A DNA stretch of 64,000 bases from NCBI RefSeq assembly GCF_001431295.2, contig NZ_LKAJ02000003.1:1-64000 (forward strand), read 5' to 3'. The position numbers and the translations under genes were made by a program. This document shows positions 8,835 to 16,876 of this stretch, piece by piece. The notes beneath the pieces were generated by a model. That model ran no database searches. It was not told the DNA's origin and worked only from the letters and a program-made list of their open reading frames with translations. The stretch's first letter is position 1. Each line of letters begins with the position of its first letter. The stretch comes from Candidatus Berkiella aquae. GTDB lineage: Bacteria; Pseudomonadota; Gammaproteobacteria; Berkiellales; Berkiellaceae.

Positions 8835-10336
8835 TTTTGAAAGTCACTTTGTACCATATTTATGATATCATCCAGCTTAATGCCAGCTAAGCTCTTATCT
8901 AAATCAATATGATTGTGCTGAGTAACCCCAAGCATATCACTAAAAGCTTTATCACATGTACAATCAATGGGTAGTATGTAATACATTTCTTGAAGTTCGC
9001 TGTTTATCATATTATTCATATGTGCAGTACCTACAATTAGGACTGAGCCCTCTTTTACGGCCTTTACATCAATAATCCAACTTGCTTCACGAACCGGTAT
9101 ACCAAAGGCATCAAGCGGGATTTCATAGTAAGGATATCGAGATAAAATATTATTATAATGGAGCTTTCCTTCAAGATCTTTGACTTGAATACTAAGTTCC
9201 TTTTCAGCAAAGGATAATAAGCATAGCATTTCTTCAACTAGCGGATCTCCGCCCCATTTCTTATGATATATATTAATAGTCTCAGCTAATAAATGATTTA
9301 TGCCCATTCTGTGTGCAGCAATTAAAGTAATTACATGTAAAAGAAATGACCCTTTTGATCCATGCACTTCTGAAAGAACAATGAGCAGTGGTTTTTTTTG
9401 TTTTGCTGCCTCTACTAAAGCAGCTTCAATTAAATGTGAGATCCTCTGGCTTATTTTTTCAATGGAATCAGCATCTAGTGACGGCTGAAATAACTGATAA
9501 TAATCCTTCTTAACTGCATTATATAACCCTTCATCAATCTCTTTATGTTTATAATTACTCTCTATGAATGAAGGAATTTCATCATATGCTATTTTTGTAA
9601 ATGTACCATCCTCATTTAACACAAAAAGCAAAGGGTTTTGGAATTTCAATGTAATTAACGAATGAATTCGTTGTTTAGTGGGACTACTATTTAAATATCT
9701 AAATGCAGTCACTAAATCAGGCTCAACAAATTTAAATGCATCAAATATTCCAACATGAATATGCATTTGCCGTTCATACAAGTCAAACTCCTCTTGAGTT
9801 TGATTGTGTAGCTTTTCATCAGTTTTGATGACTTGTATATCATATTTTCCAGTTATATTTAAACGTATCCTAATATTTTGAGATCTGCTCACAAATTCTT
9901 CTGAGCAAAGATCTGATATTACTATTGTTTTAGCAGCAATAAATAAGCTCTTTAGTTCATTTACATCATGTTCGTTCTTGGATTCAAACAATGGCATAAA
10001 TTCTCTGGACAATTTGAGTCGTTTGATCAATACATCTTCGATTTGATTCCAACAATCTTGGACCAGCACCTTATTATTAGCATATGGCTCGTTCCTTGTC
10101 TTTAAAAAGGAAAGCGTCACATTTTCAACTAGAAATAACAAAATCATTAATTTTTTAATCTGTTTGTTACTTGATAACTGCTCTATTTCATTTTTTGTCA
10201 AATCACGCGCAATATTTGATTTATCAGCAACATTGTGCATGAAATCATCAATTAAATTATTTATCTCTTGGTCATATTTTGCTGCTATAGCAAGTGATTT
10301 TATTCTTGCAAGATCTTTTACTTGAAGCTGAAACAT
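8831..10336 (-). CDS. Putative Tiki/TraB/EreA-superfamily-like protein, cargo next to relaxase
   Basis: A 501-residue protein with no clear membrane segments and no confident family by eye. The C-terminal part carries two motifs seen in the Tiki/GumN/TraB/PrgY/erythromycin esterase/ChaN group: IVLSEVHGS (about 319-327, an E-x-H pair) followed by HLLAE (about 348-352), and near the end VLIVGTAHMNN (about 432-442). The first 300 residues are helical and unrecognised. A GAGGAT precedes the ATG and overlaps the end of the relaxase gene, only 6 nt away, so it is very likely co-transcribed with traA. The hydrolase-like assignment is inference from motifs only. Confidence 0.55.
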   Translation of the reverse strand: MFQLQVKDLARIKSLAIAAKYDQEINNLIDDFMHNVADKSNIARDLTKNEIEQLSSNKQIKKLMILLFLVENVTLSFLKTRNEPYANNKVLVQDCWNQIEDVLIKRLKLSREFMPLFESKNEHDVNELKSLFIAAKTIVISDLCSEEFVSRSQNIRIRLNITGKYDIQVIKTDEKLHNQTQEEFDLYERQMHIHVGIFDAFKFVEPDLVTAFRYLNSSPTKQRIHSLITLKFQNPLLFVLNEDGTFTKIAYDEIPSFIESNYKHKEIDEGLYNAVKKDYYQLFQPSLDADSIEKISQRISHLIEAALVEAAKQKKPLLIVLSEVHGSKGSFLLHVITLIAAHRMGINHLLAETINIYHKKWGGDPLVEEMLCLLSFAEKELSIQVKDLEGKLHYNNILSRYPYYEIPLDAFGIPVREASWIIDVKAVKEGSVLIVGTAHMNNMINSELQEMYYILPIDCTCDKAFSDMLGVTQHNHIDLDKSLAGIKLDDIINMVQSDFQK

Positions 10337-10342
10337 TTTTTT

Positions 10343-12955
10343 CTATCCTCTTTCTTGAGAATCATCAAATGATCTTTGACCAATATGCTGAGAAGGACAA
10401 TCCAGGCTAGTTGCAGCTTTGTCAAAAGAAACCATCCTGGTTTTTTCTTGCCCATTAACAAAGCAATTAAAAATTTTGCCTTCTTTATCTAAATGTATGC
10501 TAACTTGCTTACCCAGGTGGTTCTCAAAATCATGGCTCATTGCAACAAGTTTAGTCTGATTCTTCTTCCCTACACTAAGCATCTTGCGATTATCACTTAA
10601 GTTTACCATCCCCTGTACGATCCCTTTGACTTGTTCAAAGGCTCGAGCAAAAGAGAATACTCTATCAGGAAATTGCTTGTTCAATTGTTTTATTTCTAGC
10701 CTTTCTCTAGCCAACTGTTGCTCTGAAATTTTTAGCTTATTTAAACTGGCCTCACGCATGTTTCTAGGCTCAATCCATCTTGCCTGAGCAAAATCCACTG
10801 CCATTGATTTCGATCGCTCACGACTCAGCGTTTTGTACAGCACTTCTTCATTTTTAAAATCCTTGTGATGTGCAAACAAAGCCAAACTTTCTCGATGTCG
10901 CGTGCACGCGACATAGGTTAAATGCCGATCAAAATGTTTCGATGCCAACACATAAGTCTTATCAACTGTTACACCCTGCGCTTTATGGATTGTTGCTGCA
11001 TACCCATGATCCAGATTTTGATAGCTTCGAATATCGAAATTGACACATTTATTATCTTTGGATTCTAACTTAATGTTAAATTGGTGTTTGCCAATTGATT
11101 CAATTGTACCCAACGAACCATTCTTAACCCCAAGGGTCTTATCATTTTTGAGAAAATAGACTTTATCTCCTATCGCAAAATGTCGTTCACCCTTTGCTAC
11201 TGTAAAGCTCTCCCCTCTCTCGATTTCGCCCGCAGCAATTCGCACCTCCCTAGCCTGCTCATTGAGCGATTTAACGCTCTCATTGGTATAAGCCAACATC
11301 AGTTGCGATTTGCCCTCAAGTCGATCTGCTGCCCAGGCTTCTAACATTAATCGTTCTGCAACCTTTTCATCTACCGCATGGCTATGGATTGCGCCCATAG
11401 CTTTATATCGCTCTAAGGCTTTTGTTGTGTTCCCTGTTGCAAATTCATAGGTTGCTTTACGCATTTCAGGGGAATGCTGCCGCATCACATCTGTTAAAGA
11501 AGCTTGCCCAAATCTTTCAGCCAGCGCTCTTGACGGCGCACCTGCTTCAATTGCCCCTAGTTGCTCCGTATCATGAACCAGAATAACCTTAGCACCAGTA
11601 TCATTTGCATAACGCAATATCCTCTCAAGCTTTTGTGTACCTAACATGCCTGCTTCATCAATCACCAAGATATCTTGCTTTGTTAGCCCTTCCCTAACCT
11701 GTTCCCATTGCAGTAACCGTGAATCCACCGTCATGCTGGGGATCCCTGCCCCCTCTTGTAGGCCTTGAGCTGCTATCCCACTTAAACATATCCCCGAAAC
11801 CTTACATCCTGATCCTTCAAAAGCTTCTTTTACAGCCCCCATTAAGTAACTCTTACCAGTTCCCGCCAAACCAGAAACGATTTTTAAATCACCCGCATTG
11901 ATAACATGAGAAAAGGCCTGTCGTTGAGATTCACTTAAGGATTTGCCACTCAACGCTTGGTTTGCAGCCTTTAGATCAACTTGATGTGCTCTTTTAGCAT
12001 CTAGCTCATAAGCTTGGTTAATCATTTCATGCTCAAGTGTAATCATTTTGATGGTGCTATAAACCGTTTTTCCATACTCATTTTCACCCAAAGTCACAAT
12101 TTGCTTTGAGCTTTTAATAGCGGATAAAACATCTTGGTACTGATTTAAATCAGCACTATATTGATTTGCTAGTTTTGCAATATCGTAATCATTAAATACG
12201 GCTTGTTGCTGGGTGAGTTTTTCAATTGCCGAAGATGGATCTTTGATTAAACGCTCCCCATTAGCACGAATGATTTCGATATGATCAACATATTTGCCAA
12301 AATCATCCCCTTCCCCCCTGCTCATGGCATGGTGAGGCGCTTGGCCAAGATGGAGTCCTGGCTCTAAATCAATACCGCGTTCTTGCAAGCTACGGCAATC
12401 AATTCTGGTGGTATGTCCTGCTAAATGTAGATGAGCATTAGCTACGTCTTGCCAAAATCGGCGCTGCTCAAATACGTTTTCTCGTTTATTCCAATCTCGG
12501 TTTTTTAAACCAAAGCCTTTAGCGTTGACTTCTCGCATGGTAAGCAGAATATGGGCATGGGGGTTTTCAGGATTGTCTTCATGGATATTGATATCGGCAA
12601 TCATCCCTTTGCTAACAAACTGCTTATCGCAATACTCACGGATTAAATCTACTCGTTCATCTTGAGATAACTCTTTGGGCAAAGCAATTAGTACCTCTCT
12701 TGCCAATTGTGAATCTTTTCTTTTTTCTGTGGCTTCTACCTCATTCCAAAGACGCTTACGATCCTTAACCCATTCCGGCGCATTTAGCGGCGCCATGATT
12801 TCTGAATACACTACCCCTTTCTTGTTTGAGTAGTCATATTCAACCCCCAACCGCTCATCTAATAAACGCTCACCCGCCCTATAGGCTGCTGCCCCTACGG
12901 CAGAGCGCCCTTGTGATCGCGAGATAGTTTTAACATCAAGATGAAAGATAGCCAT
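10343..12955 (-). CDS. traA: Ti-type conjugative relaxase/helicase TraA (MobA/MobL plus RecD-like)
   Basis: A 870-residue relaxase that should nick one strand at oriT, stay bound to its 5' end and unwind the plasmid for transfer. The N-terminal MobA/MobL (MobQ class) domain has the three-His metal motif HEDNPENPHAH (about 125-135), with conserved Tyr residues near AAYRAGE. The C-terminal RecD/TraI-like helicase has Walker A GLAGTGKS (about 362-369), Walker B LVIDEAGML (about 430) and a late YAATIHKAQG motif. The frame runs to 12976, but ATG 12955 is preceded by AAGGA at 5 nt and starts with the conserved MAIFHLD, so it is chosen. It is divergent from the accessory genes and TraD. A related, truncated copy lies at 54428-55893. 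Confidence 0.93.
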   Translation of the reverse strand: MAIFHLDVKTISRSQGRSAVGAAAYRAGERLLDERLGVEYDYSNKKGVVYSEIMAPLNAPEWVKDRKRLWNEVEATEKRKDSQLAREVLIALPKELSQDERVDLIREYCDKQFVSKGMIADINIHEDNPENPHAHILLTMREVNAKGFGLKNRDWNKRENVFEQRRFWQDVANAHLHLAGHTTRIDCRSLQERGIDLEPGLHLGQAPHHAMSRGEGDDFGKYVDHIEIIRANGERLIKDPSSAIEKLTQQQAVFNDYDIAKLANQYSADLNQYQDVLSAIKSSKQIVTLGENEYGKTVYSTIKMITLEHEMINQAYELDAKRAHQVDLKAANQALSGKSLSESQRQAFSHVINAGDLKIVSGLAGTGKSYLMGAVKEAFEGSGCKVSGICLSGIAAQGLQEGAGIPSMTVDSRLLQWEQVREGLTKQDILVIDEAGMLGTQKLERILRYANDTGAKVILVHDTEQLGAIEAGAPSRALAERFGQASLTDVMRQHSPEMRKATYEFATGNTTKALERYKAMGAIHSHAVDEKVAERLMLEAWAADRLEGKSQLMLAYTNESVKSLNEQAREVRIAAGEIERGESFTVAKGERHFAIGDKVYFLKNDKTLGVKNGSLGTIESIGKHQFNIKLESKDNKCVNFDIRSYQNLDHGYAATIHKAQGVTVDKTYVLASKHFDRHLTYVACTRHRESLALFAHHKDFKNEEVLYKTLSRERSKSMAVDFAQARWIEPRNMREASLNKLKISEQQLARERLEIKQLNKQFPDRVFSFARAFEQVKGIVQGMVNLSDNRKMLSVGKKNQTKLVAMSHDFENHLGKQVSIHLDKEGKIFNCFVNGQEKTRMVSFDKAATSLDCPSQHIGQRSFDDSQERG

Positions 12956-13009
12956 ATCATTCCTTAAACTTGTCAAAGCACTCTAAAACATGCATCAAGT
13001 GTTTTGCAA

Positions 13010-13050
13010 GCACACGTTGCTCGCAACGTATAGTGTGCGCCCTTCGCTTC
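13010..13050 (+). other. oriT: Putative origin of transfer (oriT) with RSF1010/Ti-like nic core
   Basis: Between the divergent relaxase and accessory genes lies ACGTTGC-TC-GCAACGT (13014-13029), enclosed by GCACAC (13010-13015) and GTGTGC (13033-13038). Directly after the inner repeat comes ATAGTGTGCG then CCCTTCGC. In RSF1010, and in the related Ti plasmid oriT, an inverted repeat is followed by TAAGTGCG/CCCT with nicking before CCCT. By that analogy the nick would fall between 13039 and 13040. The relaxase is of the matching MobQ/TraA class. The alignment is by eye. Confidence 0.7.
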
Positions 13051-13177
13051 TCTCAGGTGTTTTTGCCACTTAGCTTGATATTACTAATCTTCCTTTTCCT
13101 CACTTCTTAATCTAGCTTCTTTTCCCTCGCTGTGCTCGGCTTTTTATCAGACCAAGTACGTTATTCAGAAATTTAAA

Positions 13178-13212
13178 TGAAAATTATGCTTATAAGCATA
13201 AGGATTTTCTTG
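13178..13212. promoter_or_regulatory. Palindromic operator/promoter block shared with the tra operon
   Basis: Contains the perfect 18-bp palindrome TTATGCTTATAAGCATAA (13184-13201), 70 bp before the accessory/TraD operon. The 35-bp block around it recurs at 32623-32657 with only two differences, one in the palindrome centre. Two copies upstream of the two halves of the transfer machinery indicate a shared transcriptional control site. The protein that binds is not known; the small Cro-like proteins encoded at 32380 and 32711 are candidates. Confidence 0.7.
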
Positions 13213-13271
13213 TCTTCAAAGATCTCATCAATGAAAATTATTGATAATATTCATGAAAGGACTTAATCGCT

Positions 13272-13562
13272 ATGTCGCAATCAACCCCCGAGCTAGAGGC
13301 ATTAATGAAAAAGCGCGCTCAGCTTGATGCACGAATTCAAAATCTCAAAGCAAAAGAAGCATCTCAACAACGAAAAGATGATACCAGGCGAAAGATATTA
13401 GTTGGCTCTTATATTCTCGATAAATACCAAAAGTCAGGCGCGATGGAAAAAATTATACAGGAGCTGGACAAGTTTTTATCTAAACCCAATGATCGCGCTT
13501 TATTTGGCCTCACTCCACATGACGAAAAAGCGCTCTACCAAACACAACCAGAAACAATTTAA
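13272..13562 (+). CDS. Relaxosome accessory protein, TraD(Ti)/MobC-like
   Basis: A 96-residue, highly charged, helical protein. The segment from about 10 to 45 predicts a coiled coil with many Lys/Gln. DDTRRKILVGSYIL (about 36-49) matches the core of the small Ti-plasmid TraD/TraC accessory proteins, which sit opposite the relaxase gene and help it at oriT. It is the first gene of the rightward operon with the T4CP, divergent from the relaxase across oriT, the same arrangement as in Ti plasmids. AAAGGA lies about 11 nt before the ATG. The family call rests on one motif and context. Confidence 0.65.
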   Translation: MSQSTPELEALMKKRAQLDARIQNLKAKEASQQRKDDTRRKILVGSYILDKYQKSGAMEKIIQELDKFLSKPNDRALFGLTPHDEKALYQTQPETI

Positions 13563-13570
13563 GGAATAGC

Positions 13571-13894
13571 ATGAGCTATATACTCGAAACTGTTGAGTTT
13601 GAACCTGAAATGAGAAAATGGCTCGAATGGTTTTGCCATGAGAATGAACTTCCCTTCTCCCAAGCCTTAAATCTTATTTTAGACATAGGTCGTCAAGTTG
13701 CTGAAAACGAAAAAACACCTTTCGAACTTCCAAAGGCGCAAAAATTAGTTATTCAATGTGTCATGGAATCTTTATTGATTTTAAGAGAAGCCTATTTACG
13801 AGAACCACAACAACGGCAAGCTATTAGTGAAAATGCTAAAGTAGCTATTCGTAAAACCTTAGGCAATCCAGAATCCGAATGTCTTTCTTCATAA
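13571..13894 (+). CDS. Hypothetical protein between relaxosome gene and TraD
   Basis: A 107-residue soluble acidic protein not recognised by name. It has several predicted helices (FEPEMRKWLEWFC, FSQALNLILDIGRQ, KLVIQCVMESLLILREA) and no signal or membrane segment. AAGGA lies 6 nt before the ATG; the gap to the previous gene is 8 nt, and its end overlaps the traD start by 16 nt. Position suggests a relaxosome or coupling-protein partner, such as an oriT-binding or TraM-like role, but no sequence evidence shows DNA binding. Confidence 0.6.
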   Translation: MSYILETVEFEPEMRKWLEWFCHENELPFSQALNLILDIGRQVAENEKTPFELPKAQKLVIQCVMESLLILREAYLREPQQRQAISENAKVAIRKTLGNPESECLSS

Positions 13895-15702
13895 ATTTTA
13901 CCCGTGGTGGGCAAGTACAGTTTCACGGCATATATCGATTCTGGCAAGTCTTTGTTCGCTTTTTTAAAATTGGTTTTTTTGTTTTTATCTTATCAACGGC
14001 TGTCATTTGGTATTCTAAAACTAAGCCATATGAATTGTATCTGCTAGCACAATGGGGGTATGCCACTCTCTTAAATGGCCCATGGGTGCATCCATCAAAA
14101 GCAACTCAGTTTCGTTATCCCAATGGACGCATTTATCGATTAATGCCAAAGCAAATATTGTCTCTACCAATTATAAAACGGCAAAAAATCCAAGCGCAAT
14201 CTCGACTTTTTTCTGCTCTTAAATTGGCAGGATCAATTTCAATGGCATTAAGCATCATAGCAGCCTACCTTTTTTCTCGTTATGGTGAACAAAAAAACCA
14301 ACAACAACCTCTTAGAGGAGCAACTTTTGCCACGCCAAATGAATTCAAACGCATTGTAAAGCGAGCAAAAAAAGCCTCCCCATGGATTTTGGGTGATGTC
14401 CCTCTACCCCTTGAGGCAGAAACCCAGCACATCTTGCTTTGTGGTTCACCAGGTGGTGGTAAATCCGTTTGTACCCATGAGCTTCTTACGCAAGTCAGAA
14501 AGGCTGGGCAAAAGGCATTGGTATATGACATTAAAGGCGCTTTTATTCCCCATTATTACCGACCTGGCAAAGATATTATTTTAAATCCATTAGATGAACG
14601 AAGCCCTTCTTGGAACTTATGGCAGGAATGCTCTTCTTTGACTGATTACGATGCAATAGCCGCTGCAATCGTACCCGATAGCTCAATTGGTGACACCTTT
14701 TGGTTAAAAGCAGCAAGAACACTTTTGTCAATTTCCGCTTCTCAATTTCAGCATAAACCTGATCCCAGAATGAAAGATTTAATTCATCATTTGTTTTGCA
14801 GCGATCTCAAAGAGGTTGAATCTCTTCTTGAGGGGACGCTCGGCCATGCCATGGTTGGAAAAGATTTAGAGAAAGGCACGCGTTCAGTCATATTAACGTT
14901 GGTAACTTACTGTAAATCACTTCTCTACTTACGCGATGAGCCAAAAACACCAGCCTTTTGCATTCGCGATTGGGTTAAAAATGAGGCAGATGATGCCTGG
15001 CTCTTCATAAGCTCAAACCAGCGCATGGCAGACGCCTTAAAACCGATTATTTCTTTGTGGCTTGAACTGGCAGTCAACTCCTTACTTAGCCTTGAAGAAG
15101 ATCGGAACCGTAGACTATGGTTTTTCTTTGATGAGCTGGCCAGCTTACAACGATTACCCAGTTTAGAGCCTATCCTTTCTCGTGGTCGCGGTTATGGCGC
15201 CTGCTTTGTAGGTGCCATTCAAGATATACATCAGTTAAAGGATTTATATGGCGATAAAGCAGCTGAAGTTTTGGTTTCGCTCTTTGGTACTTCCCTTTTC
15301 TTTTCAACCAATAACAACCATTCTGCAAAATGGGCTGCTGAACAACTTGGTAGATCTGAATTTTTAGAAGCTCGAGAAGGCTTCTCGCTGGGATCCCATA
15401 TGCGCGACGGGGTCACCCTTAATCATCAACGTCGGCAGGAATTACTTGTTATGGATTCTGAAATTCGACACCTTAAAAAACGAGAAGCATTTATGGTTAC
15501 TGCTGGAGGATGGCCCATCACAAAGCTAATATTTAATTTGAAAAAACGCCCATCATGGTACCCTGCTTTAATTGAGCGAGATCTTCGAGGTATTGCCCAA
15601 AAAATTTCACAGATAGATAATAACATGGAAGCAATAAGCAATGTTACCAATCAATCAAAAGCTGCTAATTTAGAAGAATCCGAGTCAATTGATTTGTTTT
15701 AG
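13879..15702 (+). CDS. traD: Type IV coupling protein TraD (VirD4-like ATPase)
   Basis: A 607-residue coupling protein that links the relaxosome to the secretion channel at the inner membrane. Two N-terminal membrane segments lie at about 27-45 and 112-132. The ATPase domain has Walker A LLCGSPGGGKS (about 186-196) and Walker B WFFFDELASL (about 414-423), followed by LSRGRGYG and a GAIQDIHQL segment typical of TraD/TraG ATPases. The C-terminus is short compared with F TraD (over 700 residues), so the F TraD tail that contacts TraM is missing. The start overlaps the previous gene. It is located with the relaxase, 17 kb from the rest of the F-type operon. Confidence 0.93.
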   Translation: MSFFINFTRGGQVQFHGIYRFWQVFVRFFKIGFFVFILSTAVIWYSKTKPYELYLLAQWGYATLLNGPWVHPSKATQFRYPNGRIYRLMPKQILSLPIIKRQKIQAQSRLFSALKLAGSISMALSIIAAYLFSRYGEQKNQQQPLRGATFATPNEFKRIVKRAKKASPWILGDVPLPLEAETQHILLCGSPGGGKSVCTHELLTQVRKAGQKALVYDIKGAFIPHYYRPGKDIILNPLDERSPSWNLWQECSSLTDYDAIAAAIVPDSSIGDTFWLKAARTLLSISASQFQHKPDPRMKDLIHHLFCSDLKEVESLLEGTLGHAMVGKDLEKGTRSVILTLVTYCKSLLYLRDEPKTPAFCIRDWVKNEADDAWLFISSNQRMADALKPIISLWLELAVNSLLSLEEDRNRRLWFFFDELASLQRLPSLEPILSRGRGYGACFVGAIQDIHQLKDLYGDKAAEVLVSLFGTSLFFSTNNNHSAKWAAEQLGRSEFLEAREGFSLGSHMRDGVTLNHQRRQELLVMDSEIRHLKKREAFMVTAGGWPITKLIFNLKKRPSWYPALIERDLRGIAQKISQIDNNMEAISNVTNQSKAANLEESESIDLF

Positions 15703-15727
15703 ATACTGTTAGTTTAATCTTCAATTT

Positions 15728-16699
15728 TCAATCAAGGTTAATTTCTTTAAATTGCCAATGTGAAGGAGCCTTAAGATAGCTTGCCGCAAGATCTGCTATA
15801 CATCCTGGAAAGACTGTTTCCTGTGTGCGACTTAAGTCCTCTAAAGACCACCAGCGAAGCTCCTTAAAAACCTCCTTTTCTTCTTGGGTTAAATTAGTGG
15901 TTATTATTTCATTTGTACTTACATGAACAGCATAATAAATCTCAATGAGCCTTGTTGGAAAGCCGTTTAAGTTTAAAACCAGCTCTCCATAGCCTAATTC
16001 TGACTTTTGAAAATTAGTAAACCCACCCTCTTCATACAACTCCCTTGCTAAAGCCGTCTCGATTGGCTCACCTTTTTCAATTCTACCGCCTAAGGTACAC
16101 CAAAAAGAACGATGTTTATTTGTTTTATTTTCTAAATCAGGCCAAGTAGAAACATGCATCAACAAGATACTATTTTCAGAATTAAAAATTATAGCCCTTA
16201 CTGTTCGACGTAAGTTGATTGCCATAATTATATGTGATCTTCCATCAATGATCTGCTCCGCCATTTGAGTGAAACCATATTTTTTATATAGATGAATGGC
16301 CTTTGCATTAGATGGCTGTGGATCAACCAGGATCCGATCAGTTTCTTCACAGTATTCTTTGATAAAGCACGACAAAACATGTATTGCATACCCTTTATTC
16401 AACAAATCTTCATTGCCTATGAAGAAATCAACGCCTAGTGTGTTTTTCATTAAAAAAGAACAATACTCGTTTTCTTCATCTACTAAGTAAGATTGAAAAT
16501 AGCCAGCGGGTTGATCCCCAATATAGAAGATATACCTCTTAATCCCCTCAGCCGGTTTGTAGTGATTTTTTACTTGGTCCAATGTGCGATCACCATCATC
16601 CCAAAACTCTCGCACGTGCTTGTTCTGAAGCCATTGGTGTAAAACTGGAAAATCTTCCTCTTTAAGTGCAGCAATACGGATGTGAGGAATAACTGACAT
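15728..16699 (-). CDS. AAC(6')-like GNAT fused to a Nudix hydrolase
   Basis: A 323-residue two-domain fusion. Residues about 1-163 form an AAC(6')/RimJ-like acetyltransferase, with DFFIGNEDLLNKGYAIHVL and DPQPSNAKAIHLYKKYGF as in aminoglycoside 6'-N-acetyltransferases. Residues about 165-323 form a Nudix hydrolase with a complete box, G-x5-E-x7-REL-x-EE-x-G-F (about 205-227). Both halves keep their motifs, so both may be active, acting on an acetyl acceptor and on a nucleotide-diphosphate-type substrate. GAGG precedes the ATG. The gene converges on traD. Specific drug resistance cannot be asserted. Confidence 0.82.
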   Translation of the reverse strand: MSVIPHIRIAALKEEDFPVLHQWLQNKHVREFWDDGDRTLDQVKNHYKPAEGIKRYIFYIGDQPAGYFQSYLVDEENEYCSFLMKNTLGVDFFIGNEDLLNKGYAIHVLSCFIKEYCEETDRILVDPQPSNAKAIHLYKKYGFTQMAEQIIDGRSHIIMAINLRRTVRAIIFNSENSILLMHVSTWPDLENKTNKHRSFWCTLGGRIEKGEPIETALARELYEEGGFTNFQKSELGYGELVLNLNGFPTRLIEIYYAVHVSTNEIITTNLTQEEKEVFKELRWWSLEDLSRTQETVFPGCIADLAASYLKAPSHWQFKEINLD

Positions 16700-16717
16700 A
16701 AAAAGAACCTCTACAAT

Positions 16718-16876
16718 TTAGATAGTATCTCGAAGTATTAACGAAAGATGATATTCATCAAAATATTTTCCGTTCCAGCACTTTGCCTTGGGTTCATTTC
16801 CCCATAATTTAAATCCCATACTTTCATATAAGCTTTTTGCTGAATTACTGTAAAATACATGCTCAGCGGTAGTCAC
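16718..16876 (-). pseudogene. Remnant of a GNAT acetyltransferase (C-terminal part only)
   Basis: A short frame of about 52 codons with no ATG start encodes NSAKSLYESMGFKLWG (about 11-26), then a stretch ending FDEYHLSLIL, before a TAA at 16718. This is the typical last third of a GNAT protein (N-x-x-A-x-x-L-Y-E-x-x-G-F, then a D/E-E-x-H-M/L-x-L-x-L end). The acetyl-CoA-binding part is absent, and a TGA stands just upstream in frame, inside the 3' end of the neighbouring methyltransferase gene. It is best read as a decayed cargo gene cut by a rearrangement. Confidence 0.6.
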
